Shown here one piece after another: positions 41,402 to 49,794 of a stretch of DNA of 64,000 nt; the first letter of the stretch is position 1; each line of letters begins with the position of its first letter. Source of the stretch: Micrococcus cohnii (lineage in GTDB: Bacteria > Actinomycetota > Actinomycetes > Actinomycetales > Micrococcaceae); the NCBI RefSeq assembly GCF_014205175.1, contig NZ_JACHNA010000001.1, forward strand, positions 186,001 to 250,000, written 5' to 3'. A program made the position numbers and the translations under genes. The notes under the pieces were generated by a model. That model searched no databases. It saw only the letters and a program-made list of their open reading frames with translations, and was not told the origin of the DNA.

Positions 41402-42685
41402 ATGACTGCCTCTTCCCAGACCGCTCCCGTCGACCCGAACGCCGCGCACTATGCGAAGTCCGCCGGCGCCGGTCGACGCATTCCCGACGACGAGCAGCTG
41501 CACGAGGGCCGGCACGCCGGGCCCACGCAGAGCACGCTCTCGCTGCCGCCGCTGCGTCTCGGCCCGATCACGATCGACACCCCCGTCGTGCTCGCCCCGA
41601 TGGCCGGCATCACCAACACGGCGTTCCGTCGCCTCTGCCGCGAATACGGCGGCGGCCTGTACGTGAACGAGATGGTCACCGCGCGCGCCCTGGTGGAACG
41701 CAAGCCCGAGTCCATGCGGATCATCCAGCACGACCCCGACGAGGTGCCCCGCTCCGTCCAGCTGTACTCGGTGGACCCGGTCACCACCGGTGCGGCGGTG
41801 CGCATGCTGGTCGAGGAGGACCGCTGCGACCACATCGACATGAACTTCGGCTGCCCCGTCCCGAAGGTCACCCGCCGCGGCGGTGGATCGGCCCTACCGT
41901 GGAAGTCGGAGCTGTTCGCCTCGATCGTGAAGGCGGCCGTCACGGAGGCCTCGAAGAAGGACCTCCCGGTCACCGTGAAGATGCGCCGCGGCATCGACGA
42001 GGACCACCTCACCTTCCTCGATGCCGGCCGCACCGCCCGGGATCTGGGCGTCGCCGCGGTCGCTCTGCACGGGCGCACCACGCGGCAGTTCTACTCGGGC
42101 ACGGCGGTGTGGGAGGACATCGCCCGGCTGCGCGAGGCCCTGCCGGACATCCCGGTGCTGGGCAACGGGGACATCTGGTCCGCCGAGGACGCGATCGCGA
42201 TGGTCGAGCAGACCGGCGTGGACGGCGTCGTGATCGGCCGCGGCTGCCAGGGCCGCCCGTGGCTGTTCGGTGACCTGCAGGCCGCGTTCGAGGGCCGCAC
42301 CGACCGGTTCCGCCCGAACCTCGGCACGGTCGCTGACACCCTGTACCGGCACGCCGAGCTGCTCGTGGACACCTTCGGCGGTGACGAGGTGAAGGCGCTG
42401 CGGGACATCCGCAAGCACGTGGCCTGGTATTTCAAGGGCTACGCGGTCGGATCGGCGGTGCGCACTGCTCTGTCGACCGTCCCGGACTTGGCGACGATGC
42501 GTCAGATCCTCGCCCAGGTTGACCGCGACGCCCCGTACCCCGGCCTCGACGCCGAGGGGCCGCGCGGTCGTGCCGGCGCCCCGAAGCGCCCGCACCTGCC
42601 GGAGAACTGGCTCGACTCCCGCGAGCTGAACGCGGAGCAGAAGGCCATGATCGCCGCGGCCGAGCTGGACGTCTCCGGTGGCTGA
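41402..42685 (+). CDS. dusB: tRNA-dihydrouridine synthase
   Basis: FMN enzyme that reduces uridines in the tRNA D-loop. The 427-residue product has the TIM-barrel DUS pattern: VLAPMAGITNTAFRRLCREYG (about 62-82), the catalytic MNFGCPVPKVTRRGGGSAL (about 144-162; Cys149), KMRRGID, ALHGRTTRQFY and the FMN-binding GNGDIWS and IGRGCQGRPWLF. It is DusB-like. ATG 41402 is chosen; ATG 41390 is an alternative adding four residues. It overlaps dgt by 8 nt. Confidence 0.9.
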   Translation: MTASSQTAPVDPNAAHYAKSAGAGRRIPDDEQLHEGRHAGPTQSTLSLPPLRLGPITIDTPVVLAPMAGITNTAFRRLCREYGGGLYVNEMVTARALVERKPESMRIIQHDPDEVPRSVQLYSVDPVTTGAAVRMLVEEDRCDHIDMNFGCPVPKVTRRGGGSALPWKSELFASIVKAAVTEASKKDLPVTVKMRRGIDEDHLTFLDAGRTARDLGVAAVALHGRTTRQFYSGTAVWEDIARLREALPDIPVLGNGDIWSAEDAIAMVEQTGVDGVVIGRGCQGRPWLFGDLQAAFEGRTDRFRPNLGTVADTLYRHAELLVDTFGGDEVKALRDIRKHVAWYFKGYAVGSAVRTALSTVPDLATMRQILAQVDRDAPYPGLDAEGPRGRAGAPKRPHLPENWLDSRELNAEQKAMIAAAELDVSGG

Positions 42686-44042
42686 GACCCGCGCGCGCCA
42701 CGACGCGCTCCCGCACCCGGTGCTCTTCGGCCCCGAGGGCCGCCCGCCGTATGCGGGGGAGGCCGTTCAGACGCCCGGGTACACGGCGTGGGACCGCGCC
42801 CGCTGGCTGCCCGAACCCTCGAAGTCGACGTACCGTTCGGACTTCGAACGGGACCGGGCGCGGGTGCTGCACTCCTCCTCGCTGCGCCGGCTCGGGGCGA
42901 AGACGCAGGTCGTGGCCCCCGACGCCGACGACTTCGCGCGCACGCGCCTGACGCACTCGCTCGAGGTCGCGCAGATCGGCCGCGAGCTGGGCCGGTCGCT
43001 GGGCTGCGACCCGGACGTCGTGGACACCGCGTGCCTCTCGCACGACCTGGGGCATCCGCCGTTTGGCCACAACGGGGAGAAGGCGCTCGACGCGGTCTCC
43101 GGGGACATCGGCGGCTTCGAGGGCAACGCCCAAACGCTGCGGCTGCTTGCCCGGCTCGAACAGAAGAAGTTCTTCGACGACGGTGTCTCGGCCGGCCTGA
43201 ATCTGACGCGGGCGAGCCTGGACGCGGCGTGCAAGTACCCGTGGCGGGCCGAGGATGCTCCGCTGCGCGCCGACGGCACCCGCTCGAAGAAGTTCGGCGT
43301 CTACGAGGACGATCTGCCGGTGTTCCGCTGGTTCCGGGAGGGGCTGACGGGCACTCGGACGTCAATGGAGGCGCAGGTGATGGACCTGGCCGATGACGTC
43401 TCCTACTCGGTGCACGACGTCGAGGATGGAGTGGTCAACGCCGCGTTCCAGCTCGGCTGGCTGCGCCGGGATCACCACCGCGAACGGGTCATCGAGACCA
43501 CACGGCAGTGGTATCTGCCACAGACGGACCCGGACGAGATCGACGCGGCTCTGGCCCGGCTCGAGGCCACGGAGGTGTGGGTGGCGCAGTTCGACGGCTC
43601 CCGTCGGGACCTGGCCGCGATGAAGGACATGACGAGCCAGTTGATCGGCCGGTTCTGCACCGCGGCGTTCGACGCGACGCGGGCCGTGCACGGCAATGAG
43701 CCACTGACCCGGCACAACGCCGACGTGGTGGTGCCGGCCGAGACGGAGACGGAGATCGCGGCGATGAAGGGCATCGCGGCGGCCTACGTCATGACCTCGG
43801 AGCAGCGGCAGCCGATGTACGCGCGGCAGCGGCAGATCCTCACCGAGCTCGTCGAGCTGTTGGAGGTGACGGGGCCGCGGTACCTCGAGCCGATGTTCGC
43901 CCATGACCATGCCGAGGCCGCTGACGACGCGGCGCGCCGGCGGATCGTGATCGATCAGGTGGCCTCGCTGACCGACTCGACGGCTCTGGAGTGGCACCAC
44001 ACCCTCGTGCAGGGCACGGAGTTCCGGAGGGTGTGGATCTGA
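42678..44042 (+). CDS. dgt: Deoxyguanosinetriphosphate triphosphohydrolase-like protein
   Basis: HD-domain enzyme releasing triphosphate from dNTPs. Of 454 residues, the metal ligands are in TRLTHSLEVAQ (His about 94), LSHDLGHPPFGHNGE (His-Asp, about 115-129) and the later DLADDVSYSVHDVED (Asp about 237). SFEGNAQTLR-like GFEGNAQTLRLL is also present. GTG 42678 is inside the dus stop region, so the two genes are coupled. In many actinobacteria the order dus-dgt-dnaG is kept; here pabB and sir2 intervene on the other strand. Confidence 0.9.
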   Translation: MAETRARHDALPHPVLFGPEGRPPYAGEAVQTPGYTAWDRARWLPEPSKSTYRSDFERDRARVLHSSSLRRLGAKTQVVAPDADDFARTRLTHSLEVAQIGRELGRSLGCDPDVVDTACLSHDLGHPPFGHNGEKALDAVSGDIGGFEGNAQTLRLLARLEQKKFFDDGVSAGLNLTRASLDAACKYPWRAEDAPLRADGTRSKKFGVYEDDLPVFRWFREGLTGTRTSMEAQVMDLADDVSYSVHDVEDGVVNAAFQLGWLRRDHHRERVIETTRQWYLPQTDPDEIDAALARLEATEVWVAQFDGSRRDLAAMKDMTSQLIGRFCTAAFDATRAVHGNEPLTRHNADVVVPAETETEIAAMKGIAAAYVMTSEQRQPMYARQRQILTELVELLEVTGPRYLEPMFAHDHAEAADDAARRRIVIDQVASLTDSTALEWHHTLVQGTEFRRVWI

Positions 44043-44417
44043 ACGGTCGGGGGTGAGGTGTAGCGTCCGGCGGTCGGGGGTGAGGTGCGGTGCCCGGCGG
44101 CCTGACCCTCCGACGATGGTCCCGTGGCAGGTTGCGCGTCCGGTCGGCTCGAGCGCGTCATCGAAGCCGAAGCCGAAGCCGAAGCCGAAGCCGAAGCCGA
44201 AAAAGTCGACTTCATACGGTTGAGTGGGGTTCGCAGAGGCGCGTAGGCGTATGAAGTCGACGCAAGAGGCAGGGGCCGGGCACGATGCGGGGCCGCGCAC
44301 GAGGTGCGGTGCCGGGGCCAGGCACGATGGGGCCCGGGCACGAGGTGCGGTGCTGGGGCCGGGCAGGTGCCGGGGCCAGGCGGACCGCACTGCCGACGGC
44401 ACCGTCGGGCCCAGGAG
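44043..44417. repeat. Intergenic repeat cluster between convergent dgt and pabB
   Basis: This 375-nt gap has no convincing gene. It holds: a direct repeat of GGTCGGGGGTGAGGTG near 44045 and 44072; six tandem CGAAGC units (44162-44197); a perfect 14-bp inverted repeat (44205-44218 and 44248-44261, 29-nt loop); and a degenerate tandem repeat of about 42 nt (44272-44313, 44314-44354, and a partial third copy to about 44379) built on GGGGCC and GCACGAGGTGCGGTGC. The inverted repeat may act as the terminator for both genes. Confidence 0.75.
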
Positions 44418-46070
44418 TCACCGCCTCCGGGTGGCGCCCGGCAGCTGCTGCCCGCGTCCCCTCGCGCGTGCCATCGCCCGCTGCAGGGCCGCGGCCTTGA
44501 GGAGCACCTCGTCGTGCTCGGACTCCGCGTCGGAGTCGGCGACGATCGCCCCGCCCGCCCCCACGCTCCAGCGCAGCCCCGAGGCCGTCGGGGCGAGCAC
44601 GGCCGTGCGGATCACGATCGACAGCTCGCAGTCCCCGTCGGCGCCGAACATCCCGAGCGCCCCCGAGTAGACACCCCGTGGGGCGGCCTCCCACGAGGCC
44701 AGCAGCTCCACCGTCCGGGCCTTCGGCGCCCCCGTCATTGACCCGCCCGGGAACAGGGCGCGGGCGACGTCGACGGCGCTCACCCCGTCGGCGGCCACCC
44801 CCGTGACGGTCGAGACGAGCTGGTGCACGCTCGCGAAGGACTCGACGGCCATCATCGCCGGCACCCGCACCGAGCCGGGCTCGCACACCCGCGACAGGTC
44901 GTTGCGCAGCAGGTCCACGATCATCAGGTTCTCTGCCCGGGTCTTCGCGTCCGCGGCCAGGGACCGGGCCGCGGTGGCGTCGCGCTCCGGGTCCGCGTGG
45001 CGCGCAGCCGTGCCCTTGATCGGCTTGGTGCTGTACACACCCGAGCGGCCCGAGAGGAACCGCTCCGGCGAGGCCGAGACGACGGCCAGCCGCTCCTGCT
45101 CAGGGGCGCCCCCGTCGATTTCGAGCAGCGCCGCGTAGGGGGCGGGGCTGCCCTCGCGCAGCGCCATGAACAGCGCCAACGGGTCGATCTCCACGTCATC
45201 GGCGACGTCGAAGCGCGTGGTCAGGCACAGCTCGTAGGACTCGCCCTCCCACAGTGCCCGGTGGCAGCGGTCGATCAGCTCGGCATACTCGCCGCGGTTG
45301 TGTCGCCACCTGCCGTGCACGGACGAGGCGGGTGACCCAGGCGCGGCGGGGGAGTCCGGGGACGCGGGCGAACGACGGTCATCGGCCAGGCGGTCGTCCG
45401 TGGCTGCAGCAGTGTCCGCCACCTCCAGCGCGGCGAGCACCCGCTCGTGCCAGGCGGCGCACGCCTCGTGGACGCGGGCCTCGTCCAGTCCGACGGTGAC
45501 GCTCGTCAGGGTCCCGGCCCGGTGGTCGAGCACGACATACCGGCTCGGTCGCACCCAGAGCATGCCCGGCACGACCGGGTCCTCAGGTCCGGGCGTCGGG
45601 GCCCTGACGCCCAGGTCTGCGAGGCCGAGCTCATAGGAGCAGAACCCGACCACGCCACCGCGCAGTGGCAGGCCCTCCCCGCCGCGCACCTCACGGCCAC
45701 CGACGAGGGCAGACAGGCGGGCCCACGCCGCCTCGGGATCCGTGTGGCCGGCGCGCAGGATCCTCGGGCCGAGCGGGCCGTCGTCGTCCGCGCCGCCCGC
45801 GTCCTCGTCGTTCAGCACGTCCGCTGCGTCGCCGAGCACACTGTGCCGGGCGCCCTCGTCGTGTTCGCCGGCCGGGGTCACCCGCGCAGAGTCCAGCCAG
45901 AACCTCGCCCCGGGCTGGTCCGGCATCCGTTCCAGGGCGTGCGCGTAGACGGCCGGGCCCGCGCTGGCGCTCGTGTGTCCGAGGGCGGCCAGCCGTGGGG
46001 AATCGATCGTCCGGGTCGCCACGTGCAGCGGCGCGGGTGCCGCCGTCGGGTCCGGCACGGCCACGCTCAT
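44418..46070 (-). CDS. pabB: Aminodeoxychorismate synthase component I
   Basis: Converts chorismate plus ammonia to 4-amino-4-deoxychorismate for folate. The 550-residue chorismate-binding protein has YELCLTTRF, VSASPERFLS, KPIKGTAARH (the Lys of PIKGT marks PabB, where anthranilate synthase has Ala), ENLMIVDLLRNDLSRV and FPGGSMTGAPKARTVELL. A Ser/Pro-rich variable segment at about 245-275 separates N- and C-terminal parts. No glutaminase (pabA) is nearby. ATG 46070 overlaps the sir2 stop (ATGA). Confidence 0.87.
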   Translation of the reverse strand: MSVAVPDPTAAPAPLHVATRTIDSPRLAALGHTSASAGPAVYAHALERMPDQPGARFWLDSARVTPAGEHDEGARHSVLGDAADVLNDEDAGGADDDGPLGPRILRAGHTDPEAAWARLSALVGGREVRGGEGLPLRGGVVGFCSYELGLADLGVRAPTPGPEDPVVPGMLWVRPSRYVVLDHRAGTLTSVTVGLDEARVHEACAAWHERVLAALEVADTAAATDDRLADDRRSPASPDSPAAPGSPASSVHGRWRHNRGEYAELIDRCHRALWEGESYELCLTTRFDVADDVEIDPLALFMALREGSPAPYAALLEIDGGAPEQERLAVVSASPERFLSGRSGVYSTKPIKGTAARHADPERDATAARSLAADAKTRAENLMIVDLLRNDLSRVCEPGSVRVPAMMAVESFASVHQLVSTVTGVAADGVSAVDVARALFPGGSMTGAPKARTVELLASWEAAPRGVYSGALGMFGADGDCELSIVIRTAVLAPTASGLRWSVGAGGAIVADSDAESEHDEVLLKAAALQRAMARARGRGQQLPGATRRR

Positions 46071-46966
46071 GCGGTCCCGCCGGTGGCCTCGGCGCCGATG
46101 AGGGCGGGCAACACGCGGGCGGCTGTCCCGGCGAGTCGGTGCGTGACGTGTGGGCTCAGCTCGGTGCGCTCGGGGTTCACCTCGACGACCGGCACCCCGG
46201 CCTCGAGTGCGAGCAGCGGCAGGGACGCGGCCGGCTGCACGAACGAGGAGGTGCCGACCACGAGCACCAGGTCGGCGCGCTCCACGGCGTCGACGGCACG
46301 CTCCCACGGCCCGGCCGGGAGCATCTCCCCGAACCACACGACGCCGGGGCGCAGCGTCCCGTCCGGGCAGCGGGGGCACGCGGGCGGCTCGTGCCGGAGC
46401 ATCGCCGCCAGGTCCGCCTCGGAGCCGGCCGCACCCTCATCGGCGACGCCCGGGTCGTGCTCGGCGGGGGCGTCGCACACGGCGCAGCGGTGCTCGAACA
46501 GCGAACCGTGCACGTGGGCGAGCACGCGCGCCCCGGCGCGCTCATGCAGGTCGTCCACGTTCTGGGTGACCACGTGCAGGCTGGCCTCCGCTGAACCCGC
46601 CGTGCCATCCGCCGCGTCGAGCCGACGCTGCCAGGCCGCGAGCGCCCGATGCCCGGCGTTCGGCTCACACGCGCGGATCATGCGGGCTCGCCAGCGGTAC
46701 CAGGACCACACCAGTGCCGGGTCGGCGCGGAACGCCTCCTCGGTGGCGAGCTCCTGCGGGCTGAACCGCTCCCACAGGCCGGTCTGCGCGTCGCGGAACG
46801 TGGGGACGCCGGACTCGGCGGACATGCCCGCGCCAGTCAGGACGACGGGCCGTTGTGCGTGGTCGACGAGGGTGCGGACGGCGTCCAGCGTCGCGGCGTC
46901 GAGGCCGGCGCTGGAGACGGGGTCACCGGGGTTCTGGTGAGGGGAGTCGTCGGGGGTGGCAGGCAT
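46067..46966 (-). CDS. Sir2-family NAD-dependent protein deacylase (class III type)
   Basis: Removes acyl groups from protein lysines using NAD. The 299-residue product has GAGMSAESGVPTFRDAQTGLW (about 45-65), TQNVDDLHERAG, catalytic His in HVHGSLFEH, zinc Cys pairs CAVC and CPRC, and GTSSFVQPAASLP. The sequence YRWR (about residues 89-92) fits the Tyr-x-x-Arg of class III sirtuins that remove succinyl or malonyl groups. ATG 46966 is 6 nt after a minus-strand TAGGCT box shared with the dnaG promoter. Confidence 0.88.
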   Translation of the reverse strand: MPATPDDSPHQNPGDPVSSAGLDAATLDAVRTLVDHAQRPVVLTGAGMSAESGVPTFRDAQTGLWERFSPQELATEEAFRADPALVWSWYRWRARMIRACEPNAGHRALAAWQRRLDAADGTAGSAEASLHVVTQNVDDLHERAGARVLAHVHGSLFEHRCAVCDAPAEHDPGVADEGAAGSEADLAAMLRHEPPACPRCPDGTLRPGVVWFGEMLPAGPWERAVDAVERADLVLVVGTSSFVQPAASLPLLALEAGVPVVEVNPERTELSPHVTHRLAGTAARVLPALIGAEATGGTA

Positions 46967-46972
46967 GGCTCC

Positions 46973-46982
46973 AGCCTAGAAT
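46973..46982. promoter_or_regulatory. Overlapping divergent -10 boxes for sir2 and dnaG
   Basis: AGCCTAGAAT holds minus-strand TAGGCT (46978-46973) and plus-strand TAGAAT (46977-46982), sharing T46977/A46978. ATG 46966 follows after 6 nt on one side and ATG 46990 after 7 nt on the other; neither start has a ribosome-binding site. Confidence 0.6.
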
Positions 46983-46989
46983 GGCGGGC

Positions 46990-48906
46990 ATGGCTGGACT
47001 GATCGTGCGCAAGGACATCGACCTCGTCCGCGAGCGCACTGATCTGAAGGCCGTCGTCGAGGAGTATGTGACGCTGCGCTCGGCCGGCGTCGGCTCGTTC
47101 AAGGGCCTGTGCCCCTTCCACGACGAGCGCACCCCGTCGTTCCACATCCGCCCGGCCGTCGGCACGTATCACTGCTTCGGCTGCGGTGAGCACGGCGACG
47201 TCATCGCGTTCCTCATGGCCCTGGAGCACACGACGTTCACTGAGACGGTCGAGCGGCTGGCCGAACGGGCCGGCGTCGAGCTGCACTACGAGGACGGCGG
47301 ATCCGGCCCGGACAGGCAGGAGGTAGGGCGTCGGCGTCGGCTGCTCGAAGCGCACAAGATCGCCGACGAGCTGTTCGTGCGGGCCCTCGGCTCGCGCGAG
47401 GCGCAGACGGCGCGCGAGTTCCTCACCGACCGCGGGTTCACCGCGGAGCACGCCAAGCACTTCGGCATTGGCTACGCCCCGCAGGGCTGGTCGAACCTGC
47501 ATGACGAGCTGCGCCGCCGCGGCTTCACCGACGACGAGCTGCGCGCCTCCGGTCTGGTCTCCGAGGGCCAGCGCGGCCTCTACGACCGGTTCCGGGGCCG
47601 GCTGATGTGGCCGATCCGGGACATGACCGGCGCGACCATCGGCTTCGGCGCCCGCAAGCTGTACGAGGACGACCCTGGCCCGAAGTACCTGAACACTCCG
47701 GAGAGCCCGCTGTACAAGAAGTCGCAGGTGCTCTACGGCATCGACCTGGCCAAGCGGTCGATCGCGAAGAAACGTCAGCTCGTCGTCGTCGAGGGGTACA
47801 CGGATGTGATGGCCGCGCACCTGGCCGGCGTCGACACGGCCGTGGCCACGTGCGGCACCGCGTTCGGCGCGGAGCACATCAAGATCGTGCGGCGGCTGAT
47901 CTCCGACGACGGCACCGGCGGCGAGGTGGTGTTCACCTTCGACGGCGATGAGGCCGGGCAGAACGCGGCGCTCAAGGCGTTCGACGAGGACCACCGGTTC
48001 CTGGCGAAGACGTTCGTGGCGGTGGAGCCCTCCGGCATGGACCCGTGTGATCTGCGCCAGCACAAGGGCGACGAGGCGGTGCGGGCGTTGATCTCCTCGC
48101 GGCGGCCGCTGTTCGAGTTCGCGATCCGCGCGGGGCTGAAGGACTACGACCTGAACACCGTGGAGGGCCGGGCCGGAGCCCTGCGGCACGCGGCGCCGAT
48201 CGTCGCGGGCATCAAGGACTCGGTGCTGCGTCCCGGCTATGAGCGGGAGCTGGCCGGCTGGCTGGGCCTGGACCCGAACGATGTGCGCCGGGCCGTCGCC
48301 GCGGCGGGGCGTGGCCGGCGTGCGGGGGAGCGGGCCGGGGACCGGACGCAGCAGCGCGCGGAGCGTCGGGAGGCGGCGGAGCCGGCGCAGTCGGCCGAGC
48401 ACGTGGACCAGCAGCCGCGGGTCCCGTTGGTCGTCCCCGTCGATCCTCGGGATCCGACGGCCCGGCGTGAGCGCGAGTCCCTCGAGGTGGTGCTGCAGCA
48501 TCCGACGTTGCTCTCGGCCGAGCAGTGGCGGGCGTTCTACACGTCGCGGTTCACGGTGCCGCAGTATGCGGCGGTGCACGCGGCGGTGAAGCGGGCGGGC
48601 GCGTCGGGGGCAAGCCCCCAGCACTGGGTGGACGCGGTGCGTGACGCGGTGCCCGAGGAGGTCGGGGCGGTCGTCTCCGAGCTGGCGGTGCGAGACATTC
48701 CGGCGCGGACGGAGGCGGATGTGGTGCGCTACTGCCAGGACATCATGAACCGACTGTTCGCCCTGCAGATCCAGCACCAGAAGGAGGAGCTACTCGGGCG
48801 GCTCCAGCGGCTCGGGCTTGACGGGGCCCACGACGAGTTCGTGCGCCTGAACGAGGAGCTCATGCGGCTCGAGGCACGGCGTCGGGCGCTGCGGGCGGAG
48901 GACTGA
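46990..48906 (+). CDS. dnaG: DNA primase
   Basis: Makes RNA primers at the replication fork. Of 638 residues: CHC2 zinc domain with Cys41, His44, Cys62 and Cys65 (CPFHDERTPSF then HCFGCGEHGD); an RNA-polymerase core with a Toprim fold (VVVEGYTDVMAAH, TFDGDEAGQNAA); and a C-terminal helicase-binding region from about 500 to the end, after a Gln/Glu/Arg-rich linker. ATG 46990 is chosen because TAGAAT ends 7 nt before it; ATG 46981 would lie within that box. Confidence 0.93.
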   Translation: MAGLIVRKDIDLVRERTDLKAVVEEYVTLRSAGVGSFKGLCPFHDERTPSFHIRPAVGTYHCFGCGEHGDVIAFLMALEHTTFTETVERLAERAGVELHYEDGGSGPDRQEVGRRRRLLEAHKIADELFVRALGSREAQTAREFLTDRGFTAEHAKHFGIGYAPQGWSNLHDELRRRGFTDDELRASGLVSEGQRGLYDRFRGRLMWPIRDMTGATIGFGARKLYEDDPGPKYLNTPESPLYKKSQVLYGIDLAKRSIAKKRQLVVVEGYTDVMAAHLAGVDTAVATCGTAFGAEHIKIVRRLISDDGTGGEVVFTFDGDEAGQNAALKAFDEDHRFLAKTFVAVEPSGMDPCDLRQHKGDEAVRALISSRRPLFEFAIRAGLKDYDLNTVEGRAGALRHAAPIVAGIKDSVLRPGYERELAGWLGLDPNDVRRAVAAAGRGRRAGERAGDRTQQRAERREAAEPAQSAEHVDQQPRVPLVVPVDPRDPTARRERESLEVVLQHPTLLSAEQWRAFYTSRFTVPQYAAVHAAVKRAGASGASPQHWVDAVRDAVPEEVGAVVSELAVRDIPARTEADVVRYCQDIMNRLFALQIQHQKEELLGRLQRLGLDGAHDEFVRLNEELMRLEARRRALRAED

Positions 48907-49006
48907 TCGGTCGGTGGGACGGCCGAGCGCGCGGCCGTGCCGTTGACCAGGCGGCCCCGGACACTGGTGGCCGCGTCGTCTGCATGGGCTGTGGCGTCGC
49001 GTCGAT

Positions 49007-49035
49007 GTGACTCGCCGGGGACGCTCTGGTATGGT
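49007..49035 (+). promoter_or_regulatory. Promoter of tRNA-Asn
   Basis: GTGACT (49007-49012), a 17-nt spacer and TATGGT (49030-49035) lie about 43 nt before the tRNA, the best -35/-10 pair in the chromosomal part of the window. Confidence 0.5.
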
Positions 49036-49077
49036 TTCATCCGTTGCTCGGACGGCCCTGGCCGCCGACGACAGCAT

Positions 49078-49149
49078 TCCCCCGTAGCTCAACGGCAGAG
49101 CATTCGACTGTTAATCGAAGGGTTGCTGGTTCGAATCCAGCCGGGGGAG
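49078..49149 (+). tRNA. tRNA-Asn (anticodon GTT)
   Basis: Full cloverleaf: the 7-bp acceptor stem TCCCCCG (49078-49084) pairs with CGGGGGA (49142-49148), with discriminator G49149. The D arm is AGCTCAACGGCAGAGC; the anticodon loop CTGTTAA has GTT at 49110-49112; the T loop is TTCGAAT. CCA is not encoded. It is the apparent attachment site of the element that follows. Confidence 0.95.
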
Positions 49150-49452
49150 CTGAGCAGAAGCTCCCTGAGCCCCTGCACCGACTAGTTCGGTGTGGGGGCT
49201 TCGTCGTGCCTGAAGAAGCTCCGGGCCGAGCAGGTCCGCGAGCGAGATGTCTAGCCAGTCGGCAATCTCCATGAGTTCAACGAGGGTGAAATCACGAGTC
49301 GCATTCATGCGGACGCTCACGGCACTTCGGGCGATACCGAGGTGACGCGCGAGGTCGCTCTGTGACTTTTGGCGCCGTCCCAGCCATGCGCGAATCTCAC
49401 TCGCCACCATCGCTGAGCGGGGGTCTCCATTGCTGTGCACTCGTCCTGTCAT
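49111..49452 (-). CDS. XRE-family regulator whose stop codon lies in the tRNA anticodon
   Basis: A 113-residue DNA-binding protein with an XRE/Cro-type HTH at about residues 20-75 (QSDLARHLGIARSAVSVRMN, DFTLVELMEIADWL). ATG 49452 lies 6 nt after minus-strand TACCCT, so it is probably leaderless. The last 30 or so residues are read antisense through the tRNA terminator and the 3' half of tRNA-Asn, and the TAA stop (49113-49111) overlaps the anticodon. It is a paralogue of the divergent XRE protein at 49564. Probable repressor of the element. Confidence 0.75.
   Translation of the reverse strand: MTGRVHSNGDPRSAMVASEIRAWLGRRQKSQSDLARHLGIARSAVSVRMNATRDFTLVELMEIADWLDISLADLLGPELLQARRSPHTELVGAGAQGASAQLPRLDSNQQPFD
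49168..49200 (+). terminator. Terminator of tRNA-Asn
   Basis: A 14-bp stem (49168-49181 with 49187-49200, two wobble pairs) and a 5-nt loop begin 19 nt after the tRNA. It also lies inside the 3' coding end of the opposite-strand XRE gene. Confidence 0.7.
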
Positions 49453-49563
49453 GACTCCAGGGTACTCGTGATGATATCGAATGTCATCGAATCGAGCCCG
49501 AAAGTTCGTGTTACGAGATCATCCGTCTTGACTTGATGACGCGTAACGAGAACACTTGTCCTC
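49453..49563. promoter_or_regulatory. Divergent control region of the two XRE genes, with three operator-like sites
   Basis: Plus promoter: TTGACT (49528-49533), 17 nt, AACACT (49551-49556), then 7 nt to ATG 49564. Minus promoter: ATGACA, 17 nt, TACCCT (49464-49459), then 6 nt to ATG 49452. Three related 13-mers of the type GTtCtcGTtAcGa occur at 49462-49474, 49504-49516 and, inverted, 49541-49553; the outer two touch the two promoters. The architecture resembles a phage CI/Cro switch. Confidence 0.55.
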
Positions 49564-49794
49564 ATGACGAGACAGACACAGCTCATTCGCCAGATTCGCT
49601 CACGACTCGCTCTGCTGGATCGGACGCAACGAGACCTTGGCCAATCGCTCGGCCTGGGTCATGCAGCTATCTCCGCCCGCATGAACGGGCACCGGGACTT
49701 TTCCTTCACGGAACTCGAGAAGGTGGCTACGTTCCTGGAGGTCCCACTGCACGAGCTGCTGACGTTCGAGCGTGACGGGGTGATGTCGCAGTGA
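49564..49794 (+). CDS. Small XRE-family regulator (Cro-like)
   Basis: A 76-residue protein that is nearly all HTH: QRDLGQSLGLGHAAISARMN, HRDFSFTELEKVATFLEVPLHELL. It shares the spaced pattern of RMN, DF and EL residues with the divergent XRE protein at 49111-49452, so the two are paralogues. ATG 49564 lies 7 nt after an AACACT box. It heads the plus-strand operon and overlaps the next gene (GTGA). Confidence 0.78.
   Translation: MTRQTQLIRQIRSRLALLDRTQRDLGQSLGLGHAAISARMNGHRDFSFTELEKVATFLEVPLHELLTFERDGVMSQ

Noticed and set aside
44150-44230. Minus-strand frame with a Phe-Gly repeat (FG dipeptides)
   Set aside because: It is produced by the CGAAGC repeat in a non-coding convergent gap and has no conserved flanks.
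44162-44379. CRISPR-like array in the dgt-pabB gap
   Set aside because: Units are contiguous hexamers or degenerate ~42-mers without spacers, and no cas genes are present.
49111-49150. Peptide RLDSNQQPFD as a conserved domain of the XRE protein
   Set aside because: This is simply the antisense translation of a tRNA gene, not a protein domain.
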